A stretch of 12,824 bases of DNA from Actinomycetota bacterium (GTDB taxonomy: Bacteria > Actinomycetota > Acidimicrobiia > Acidimicrobiales > Iamiaceae), in NCBI GenBank assembly GCA_017882935.1, contig JADGOP010000021.1, positions 1 to 12,824 on the forward strand. Reading direction: 5' to 3'. Of this stretch, positions 1 to 5,078 are shown in pieces (position 1 is the first letter of the stretch; the number at the start of each line of letters is the position of its first letter). Below the pieces are notes generated by a model. It had not been told where the DNA came from. It saw nothing but the letters and a program-made list of their open reading frames with translations, and made no database searches. Made by a program: the position numbers and the translations under genes.

Positions 1-47
1 GTGACCCGCCGGGTGGCCGGTCCCCGCATCCTCCCCCCGGGAGTTCG

Positions 48-63
48 GGTGACTGGTGTCACC
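48..63. repeat. short perfect hairpin
   Basis: GGTGAC at 48-53 and GTCACC at 58-63 form a perfect 6-bp stem around the loop TGGT. It lies 7 bases from the operator-like palindrome at 70-85. It could be part of a regulatory region or a weak terminator for a gene to the left. No T tract follows on either strand. Confidence 0.4.
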
Positions 64-69
64 GATGGA

Positions 70-85
70 ATTACAACGTTGTGAT
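70..85. promoter_or_regulatory. candidate operator, LacI-family-like palindrome
   Basis: The 16 bases ATTACAACGTTGTGAT are self-complementary at seven of eight pairs, with a perfect 10-bp core ACAACGTTGT at 73-82 centred on CG. The stretch is clearly more AT-rich than its surroundings. Even-length palindromes centred on CG, with AACGTT at the core, are typical of LacI/GalR-family operators, which often control sugar-use genes. Which gene it would control is unknown: the VWA gene ends, rather than starts, nearby, so a gene beyond the left edge is the more likely target. No regulator gene is in the window. Confidence 0.4.
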
Positions 86-214
86 GATGGTCCGTCCAGC
101 GGGATTTCGCAAGGGGGAAAGCGGATTCCTCGCGCGACCATCCCCCAGGCGGCCGCGGCGCCGCGCTAGAGGGCCGCGCAGATGGGGCCGCGGCGGTGCC
201 GTCGCGGCGCGCCG

Positions 215-2224
215 TCAGCGGGCGCGGCGGTGCGTCTCGCGACGCTGCTCGAGGAAGTCGACGAGCACGAAGTCGCCGAGCGTGTCGGGCGTGGTGAAGA
301 ACGCCCGACCCTTGTTCAGCTTCGTGAGCTGCTCGATGAAGTGCTGGAGGTAGCCCGAGGCGTCGAGCATGAAGGTGTTGATGCGGATGCCCGCCTTGGT
401 GCAGCGGGCCACCTCGGTGAGGGTGGCGTCGATGGTCTCGGGCACCGGCGGGTAGTTGAAGAACACGTCGCCCGACGAGGTGATGTGGGCGGTGGGCTCG
501 CCGTCGGTGATCATGATGATCTGCCGCGTGCCGGTCTCGTGGGCCAGCATCTTGCGGGCCAGCACGAAGCCGTGCTGCATGTTCGTGCCGTAGACGAAGT
601 CCCAGGAGACCTCCGGCAGGTCCTCGGGCTTGATCTCGCGGGCCACCTCGCTGAAGCCGACGATGCCCAGGTAGTCGCGCGGGAACTGGCTCGAGATGAG
701 GCTGTGCAGCGCCATCGCCACCTTCTTGGCGGCGAGGAAGTTGTCGCGCATCGGCATGGAGAGCGACAGGTCGACCATCAGCACCGTGGCGGTGCGCACG
801 CTCTGCTCGGTGCGCTCGACCTCGAAGTCCTCGGGCAGGAGGTGGACCGGCGCCCCGCCACCGGTGCGGGTGATGGCGTTGCGGAGGGTGCGCTCGATGT
901 TGAGGTTGAAGGGGTCGCCGAACTCGTAGGGCCGGGTCTCGTAGGAGCGCTCGTGCCCGATGCCCGTCTCGGCCAGCTCGTGCTTGCCGAGTCGGTCGCG
1001 GGTGAGCTGCTTGAAGAGCTCGCCGAGCGCGTTCTGGCCGATGCGACGGATGCCCGCCGGCGTGAGCTCGAAGCGGCCCTCCTTCTGCTCGATGAGGCCG
1101 GCCTCCTCGAGCATCTTGGCGAGGTCGGCCAGGCGGTCGAGGCTGCGGGCCGCGTCGTCGCCGAGGAGCTCGCGGGCCCGGTCGATGTCGACCTCGGCGA
1201 GCGCGCCGGGGTTGGCCGCGCCGCGCAGCAGGTTCTCGAGCTGGTCGATGTCGCCCAGCTGATCGAACAGGCCGGCCGCGTCGGCGAAGTCGAGCGGGTC
1301 CTGCCCGGAGAAGTCGTAGCTCCGCTCCCATCCCATCTGGGGGAAGAGGCTGCGCAGGTGCTCGCCGAGCTGGTCGACCTGCCAGCGGAGGTCGAGGTCC
1401 TCGAGCAGCTGGTCGGAGAGCGCCTGGAGCTGGGCCCGCTGCTCGGGCGTCATGGAGTTGAGCATCGCCTGCATCGCGGCCATGCGCTGCGCCATGACCT
1501 CGAGCAGCTCGTCGAGCGACTGCGGGTTCTCGGGGAACAGGTCGCCGAAGTTCTCCATGAACTGCGCGAAGTCGGGCTCCTCGCCGTTGGCGCGCTGGTC
1601 GAGCATGCGGTTCAGCTCGGCCATCATGTCCTTCATCCGGGCGATGTCGGCCGGCGACATGTTCTCCATCGCCCCCGCCATCTGGTTCACCTGGCGTTGC
1701 ATGAGCTGCTGACGGAGCTTGTCGAGCAGCTCCTCGAACCGCTCCCGGGCGCCCTCGGAGGTGAAGTCGTACTCCTGCAGGTCCTTGACCATGCCCGCCA
1801 GGTCGGGCGAAAGGAGGTCGAGGCGCATCTGCCGCTCGGCCACGACCTCGTCGGTGAGCTCCTTGCGGCGGGGGTCGCCCGACTCCTCGGCCTCGCGTGC
1901 CAGGTCGTCGAGCGCGGCACGCTCCTGGTCGACGACCTCGCGCAGCTCCCCCGCGATGTCGTCGTAGACGCCACCGAGGTCGTGGTTCTCGAGCAGCTCG
2001 CGCCGTTGGTCGCGCAGCTGCTCCATGAGCTCGCGCAGGCCCTCGATCTGCTCGCCGTTGCGGTCGCGGAAGCCCTGCTGCAACAGGCGCCGGAGGGCCG
2101 CCTCGAGGTCGCCGTGGTAGAGCAGGTCGTCGGTGATCTCCGAGAAGACGTCGCCGGCGTCGAGCTCGAACCCCACCTGGGTGCCGTCCCAGCGCGAGTA
2201 GCGGAAGTGGGGGCCCGCGGTCAT
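215..2224 (-). CDS. VWA (MIDAS) domain protein, partner of AAA+ ATPase
   Basis: A 669-residue soluble protein with a von Willebrand factor A domain at about residues 477-640. The MIDAS metal site is intact: DLSLS (Asp485, Ser487, Ser489), a Thr in GTNMQ (Thr547) and TDGE (Thr573-Asp574). The first ~400 residues are mostly charged helix with heptad-like stretches; about residues 174-262 are unusually Met-rich. No signal peptide or membrane segment is seen. Such proteins pair with MoxR/ChlI-like ATPases and are thought to hand substrates to them in metal insertion or complex remodelling. Size and layout recall mycobacterial Rv0959 (from memory), whose neighbour Rv0958 is the matching ATPase; here that ATPase is the next gene upstream on the same strand, beyond a plus-strand gene. 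The ATG lies 6 nt after a TAGGGT box, which fits a leaderless start. The substrate is unknown. Confidence 0.85.
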   Translation of the reverse strand: MTAGPHFRYSRWDGTQVGFELDAGDVFSEITDDLLYHGDLEAALRRLLQQGFRDRNGEQIEGLRELMEQLRDQRRELLENHDLGGVYDDIAGELREVVDQERAALDDLAREAEESGDPRRKELTDEVVAERQMRLDLLSPDLAGMVKDLQEYDFTSEGARERFEELLDKLRQQLMQRQVNQMAGAMENMSPADIARMKDMMAELNRMLDQRANGEEPDFAQFMENFGDLFPENPQSLDELLEVMAQRMAAMQAMLNSMTPEQRAQLQALSDQLLEDLDLRWQVDQLGEHLRSLFPQMGWERSYDFSGQDPLDFADAAGLFDQLGDIDQLENLLRGAANPGALAEVDIDRARELLGDDAARSLDRLADLAKMLEEAGLIEQKEGRFELTPAGIRRIGQNALGELFKQLTRDRLGKHELAETGIGHERSYETRPYEFGDPFNLNIERTLRNAITRTGGGAPVHLLPEDFEVERTEQSVRTATVLMVDLSLSMPMRDNFLAAKKVAMALHSLISSQFPRDYLGIVGFSEVAREIKPEDLPEVSWDFVYGTNMQHGFVLARKMLAHETGTRQIIMITDGEPTAHITSSGDVFFNYPPVPETIDATLTEVARCTKAGIRINTFMLDASGYLQHFIEQLTKLNKGRAFFTTPDTLGDFVLVDFLEQRRETHRRAR

Positions 2225-2230
2225 GGCCGA

Positions 2231-2236
2231 ACCCTA
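2231..2236 (-). promoter_or_regulatory. -10 box of VWA gene, leaderless type
   Basis: On the minus strand GCCGGTAGGGTTC runs into the ATG at 2224. TAGGGT fits the actinobacterial -10 pattern TANNNT, and only 6 nt separate it from the start codon, so the mRNA would begin at or next to the ATG. No Shine-Dalgarno sequence and no good -35 are visible. The box closely matches those of the ATPase and GH2 genes. It would give the VWA gene its own promoter despite the gene lying downstream of the ATPase. Confidence 0.55.
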
Positions 2237-2285
2237 CCGGCGACCGGCCGGAACCCGGCGGGCCAGGGGCGCCGGGACGACCGGG

Positions 2286-2297
2286 CACCGATCGGTG
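2286..2297. promoter_or_regulatory. palindrome in front of GH1-like gene
   Basis: CACCGATCGGTG is a perfect 12-bp palindrome that ends where the Shine-Dalgarno run GGGAGGA (2297-2303) begins, 6 nt before the ATG at 2310. It could be an operator or a small structure affecting ribosome access. The rest of the 85-bp divergent spacer shows no clear plus-strand -10 box. Confidence 0.35.
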
Positions 2298-2309
2298 GGA
2301 GGATGCGCC

Positions 2310-3512
2310 ATGGCGTTCCCGAGCTCGTTCTGGTGGGGCACGGCCGCCGCGTCGACCCAGACCGAGGGCTCGGCGCCCGCGTCCGACTGGCGCGCGGCCG
2401 AGCAGGCCGGGCTGGTGCCCCCGAGCGGCGACGGCAACGGCTTCGCCACGACCTTCGCCGACGACCTCGCCCTGTTCGCCGGTCACGGCCTCACCCACCA
2501 GCGGCTCACGCTCGAGTGGGCGCGCCTCGAGCCCGAGCCCGGCCGGCACGACACCGTGGCCGTCGAGCACTACCGCGCGGTGCTCGAGGCGGCGCGCGAC
2601 GCCGGCGTCAGCCCGTGGGCGTGCCTGCACCACTTCTCGTCCCCCGGCTGGTTCAGCGTCGACGAGCACGGCTTCCCCGACAAGCGCAGCCGCACCTACT
2701 ACTGGCCCCGCCACGTCGACTTCGTGGCCGACACCTTCGGCGACCTCGTGGCCGGGTGGGTGCCCATCGACGAGCCCGGCGCGCATGCCCGCCACGGCTG
2801 GCTCGGCGGGGGCCACCCGCCGCACGTCGACGACCGGCAGAAGTTCACCGAGGCGCTCGAGGCGCTGCACCTGGCCAACTTCGACGCGGCCCGCCGCCTG
2901 CGCGGCCTCGGCCGTCCCGTCGCCGCGGTGCACGACCTGTCGCCGCTGCGCTCGGCCGACACCAGTGCCGAGGCCGACACCTGGCGCCGCATGCTCGACG
3001 ACGTGCAGCTGACCTGCTGGGTCGATGCGCTGCGCGACGGCTCGCTGACCGTGCCGGGCCGCGCCGCGGTCGAGCAGCCGTGGTTCCGCGACGCCTTCGA
3101 CCTGATCGGCATCTCGTACACCCACGCCATCGGCGTGCACGGCGACGGCTCGTTCTCGCCCTACCCCGCCGACGCCCGGGTCGGCCCCCTCGGGTTCGCC
3201 CCCTGGAGCGACGGCTTGGCCGAGGTGCTCCACCGCGTCGCCGAGCTGCTCCCCGACCAGCCCCTCCTGGTCGCCGCGCACGGCGTCGCCACCGACGACG
3301 ACCGCTGGCGCACCGACCTGCTGCGGCGCTCACTCGAGCTCGTCGACGACGCGCTCGACGACGGCATCGACGTGCGCGGCTTCTTCCACTCCACCGGCAT
3401 CGACGCCTACGACTGGCGGCGCGGCTTCCAGGCCCCGTCGGGCCTCTTCGACCGCGACCGCGACGCCAAGCCCAGCGCCGCCCTCGCCGCCGAGATCGCT
3501 CGTGGCTCCTGA
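2310..3512 (+). CDS. glycoside hydrolase family 1-like protein, probable pseudoenzyme
   Basis: A 400-residue protein with GH1 (beta-glucosidase-type) signatures from end to end. The N-terminal motif FPSSFWWGTAAASTQTEG spans residues 3-20. QRLTLEWARLEP (64-75) matches the family R-x-S-x-x-W-x-R-x segment, LHHFSSPGWF (106-115) follows, and WVPIDEP (150-156) matches the acid/base motif, so Glu155 is kept. The second catalytic motif, normally I/V-T-E-N-G, reads VAAHG (321-325), putting Ala323 where the nucleophile Glu should be. The C-terminal motif GFFHSTGIDAYDW (357-369) keeps Trp369 but has Asp for the usual sugar-binding Glu. Typical GH1 enzymes are about 450 residues. No signal peptide is seen, so a cytosolic location is likely. 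The start at 2310 is chosen because the family N-terminus begins there and GGAGGA lies 6 nt upstream. It is divergent from the VWA gene and convergent with the ATPase. Hydrolysis is doubtful; sugar binding or a transferase role is possible. Confidence 0.8.
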   Translation: MAFPSSFWWGTAAASTQTEGSAPASDWRAAEQAGLVPPSGDGNGFATTFADDLALFAGHGLTHQRLTLEWARLEPEPGRHDTVAVEHYRAVLEAARDAGVSPWACLHHFSSPGWFSVDEHGFPDKRSRTYYWPRHVDFVADTFGDLVAGWVPIDEPGAHARHGWLGGGHPPHVDDRQKFTEALEALHLANFDAARRLRGLGRPVAAVHDLSPLRSADTSAEADTWRRMLDDVQLTCWVDALRDGSLTVPGRAAVEQPWFRDAFDLIGISYTHAIGVHGDGSFSPYPADARVGPLGFAPWSDGLAEVLHRVAELLPDQPLLVAAHGVATDDDRWRTDLLRRSLELVDDALDDGIDVRGFFHSTGIDAYDWRRGFQAPSGLFDRDRDAKPSAALAAEIARGS

Positions 3513-3527
3513 GTGCGCCCTCTCCAC

Positions 3528-3568
3528 GCGAAGTGACCCCCAGAAGTACCCGGAATCCGGGGCTTCGC
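3528..3568. terminator. hairpin between convergent GH1-like and ATPase genes
   Basis: The 95-bp spacer between the two convergent stop codons contains nested symmetry. GCGAAG at 3528-3533 pairs with CTTCGC at 3563-3568. Inside it, CCCGG at 3549-3553 pairs with CCGGG at 3557-3561 around an AAT loop. No clear T tract follows on either strand, so it is a candidate bidirectional terminator only. It includes CCCCAGAAGT, a 10-mer that recurs in the hairpin downstream of sdhB. Confidence 0.45.
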
Positions 3569-3607
3569 ACAGAACATTCGCGGGAGGGACACCGCGGAGG
3601 GGGAGGG

Positions 3608-5014
3608 TCAGCGGCGGGCGCGGTAGGCGGCGCGAGCGCCGGCGGCGTCCTTGTTGAGCCGCTTGGAGAGGTGCAGGCCCTCGAGGACGAACTCGACGGC
3701 GCTCGCCACCACCGCAGGGCTCTCGTCGCCACCGGTGAGGGTGGTGACGGGCTCGCGGAGGGCGGGCACCTGCTCGACGAGGGCCACGTAGTCGGCCACG
3801 GCCACGTCGTCGCCGGCGTTGATCACCGAGCCGTCGTCGAAGGCCTCGAGCACGTTGCGCATCTCGTCGAGGTGGAGGCGCTCGCGGAACTCGCTCAGCA
3901 CCGCGGCCTTGACCAGGTGCTCGAGCACCTCGCCGCCGCGCTCGTCGTCGAACGACTCGAGCTCGACCTTGCCGGAGGTGGAGGCCGCGAGCGCGTCGAG
4001 GTCGCAGATGCGGGGCGCAACGTCGGCCTCACCGAGCCGGAGGGCACGCCGGGCCGCGCTGGCGAGCAGCGCCTCGGTGTTGGTGACGGTCATGCGCACC
4101 GACACCCCGGACCGCTGGTTGATGTTGGGGCTCTGCCGGGCGAGCTGGCTGATGCTCGACACCACGCCCGCCATGAAGCCGGGCACCTGCAGGCGCAGGC
4201 CCTCGACCTCGAGCGGCGTGGACTCCTGGATGGCGATGGCCGTCTCGGTCTCGGCGTCGAGCGGGTAGTGGGTGCGGATCTGCGACCCGAAGCGGTCCTT
4301 CAGCGGCGTGATGATGCGGCCGCGGTTGGTGTAGTCCTCGGGGTTCGCCGAGGCGACCAGGAAGACGTCGAGCGGGAGGCGGATCTTGTAGCCACGCACC
4401 TGCACGTCGCGCTCCTCGAGCACGTTGAGCAGGCCCACCTGGATGCGCTCGGCGAGGTCGGGCAGCTCGTTGATGGCGAAGATGCCGCGGTTGGTGCGGG
4501 GCACGAGGCCGTAGTGCAGGGTGAGCTCGTCGGAGAGGTAGCGACCCTCGGCCACCTTGATGGGGTCGACCTCACCGATGAGGTCGGCGATGGACGTGTC
4601 GGGGGTGGCCAGCTTCTCGCCGAAGCGGTGCGAGCGGTGCACCCACTCGATGACCGTGTCGTCGCCGTGCTCGGCCACGAGGTCGCGGGCGTAGCGGGAG
4701 ATCGGGGCGAAGGGGTCGTCGAGGATCTCCGAGCCCGCCACGATGGGCAGCCACTCGTCGAGCAGCTCGACGAGCGAGCGGATGACGCGGGTCTTGGCCT
4801 GGCCGCGCTCGCCCAGGAAGATGACGTCGTGCCCGGCCAGCAGCGCGGTCTCGAGCTGCGGCAGCACGGTGTCGTCGTAGCCGAGCACGCCGTCGACGAT
4901 GGGACGGCCCTCGCGGATGCGGGCCACGACGTTGCGCCGCAGCTCCTCCTTGACGGGCACGGACTTCCACCCGGAGTCCTTGAGCTGACCGAGGTTCGCG
5001 GGGCGAGACGACAT
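3608..5014 (-). CDS. MoxR/Mg-chelatase-like AAA+ ATPase
   Basis: A 468-residue cytosolic AAA+ ATPase of the MoxR/ChlI helix-2-insert kind. Walker A is GERGQAKT (68-75). The Walker B strand GIFAINE (177-183) has Asn182 where Asp is usual, followed by the catalytic Glu183. Sensor 1 is ASANPED (221-227, Asn224). The Arg-finger-type segment PLKDRFG follows at 237-243. The C-terminal ~200 residues are helical without a recognised domain. Resemblance to mycobacterial Rv0958 (often called a magnesium chelatase, from memory) is strong in the core. There are no bacteriochlorophyll genes here, so chelation is not implied; remodelling of a target through the VWA protein at 215-2224 is the better guess. 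The start at 5014 has no Shine-Dalgarno but lies 7 nt after TAGGTT. The gene is divergent from GH2 (64-bp gap) and convergent with the GH1-like gene. Confidence 0.88.
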   Translation of the reverse strand: MSSRPANLGQLKDSGWKSVPVKEELRRNVVARIREGRPIVDGVLGYDDTVLPQLETALLAGHDVIFLGERGQAKTRVIRSLVELLDEWLPIVAGSEILDDPFAPISRYARDLVAEHGDDTVIEWVHRSHRFGEKLATPDTSIADLIGEVDPIKVAEGRYLSDELTLHYGLVPRTNRGIFAINELPDLAERIQVGLLNVLEERDVQVRGYKIRLPLDVFLVASANPEDYTNRGRIITPLKDRFGSQIRTHYPLDAETETAIAIQESTPLEVEGLRLQVPGFMAGVVSSISQLARQSPNINQRSGVSVRMTVTNTEALLASAARRALRLGEADVAPRICDLDALAASTSGKVELESFDDERGGEVLEHLVKAAVLSEFRERLHLDEMRNVLEAFDDGSVINAGDDVAVADYVALVEQVPALREPVTTLTGGDESPAVVASAVEFVLEGLHLSKRLNKDAAGARAAYRARR

Positions 5015-5021
5015 GGCGGCA

Positions 5022-5027
5022 AACCTA
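5022..5027 (-). promoter_or_regulatory. -10 box of ATPase gene, leaderless type
   Basis: TAGGTT on the minus strand fits TANNNT and ends 7 nt before the ATG at 5014, the spacing expected for a leaderless transcript. It is preceded by GCCGG, exactly as in the VWA promoter. There is no Shine-Dalgarno and no clear -35. Confidence 0.6.
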
Positions 5028-5064
5028 CCGGCTCACCAGAAAGAGCGGACGGGCGGGACGACGG

Positions 5065-5070
5065 TAGGTT
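5065..5070 (+). promoter_or_regulatory. -10 box of GH2 gene, leaderless type
   Basis: TAGGTT on the plus strand ends 8 nt before the ATG at 5079. This supports 5079, rather than the upstream in-frame ATG at 5013, as the true start: initiation at 5013 would need a transcript running through the ATPase start. It is the mirror copy of the ATPase box. Confidence 0.6.
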
Positions 5071-5078
5071 TGGCCGCC

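Larger units (their letters stand above)
1..214. other. non-coding left edge with symmetric elements
   Basis: No convincing gene is seen between the window edge and the end of the VWA gene. The stretch holds a GGTGAC/GTCACC hairpin at 48-63, an AT-rich near-palindrome at 70-85 (listed separately), and a very G+C-rich part at 150-214 that contains the palindrome CGCGGCGCCGCG at 154-165. The 10-mer GGCCGCGGCG occurs at 151-160 and again at 187-196. The G+C-rich palindrome lies just downstream of the minus-strand VWA stop and could help end its transcript, but it has no T tract. The first ~45 bases may belong to a neighbouring gene outside the window; this cannot be decided here. Confidence 0.5.

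Noticed and set aside
2223..2309. Earlier start for the GH1-like gene at 2223
   Set aside because: It would add 29 residues before the conserved family N-terminus, overlap the VWA start codon, and lack a ribosome site. The ATG at 2310 has GGAGGA 6 nt upstream.
5013..5078. Earlier start for the GH2 gene at 5013
   Set aside because: It overlaps the ATPase start codon and lies upstream of the predicted GH2 -10 box. The 22 added residues are not family-like.
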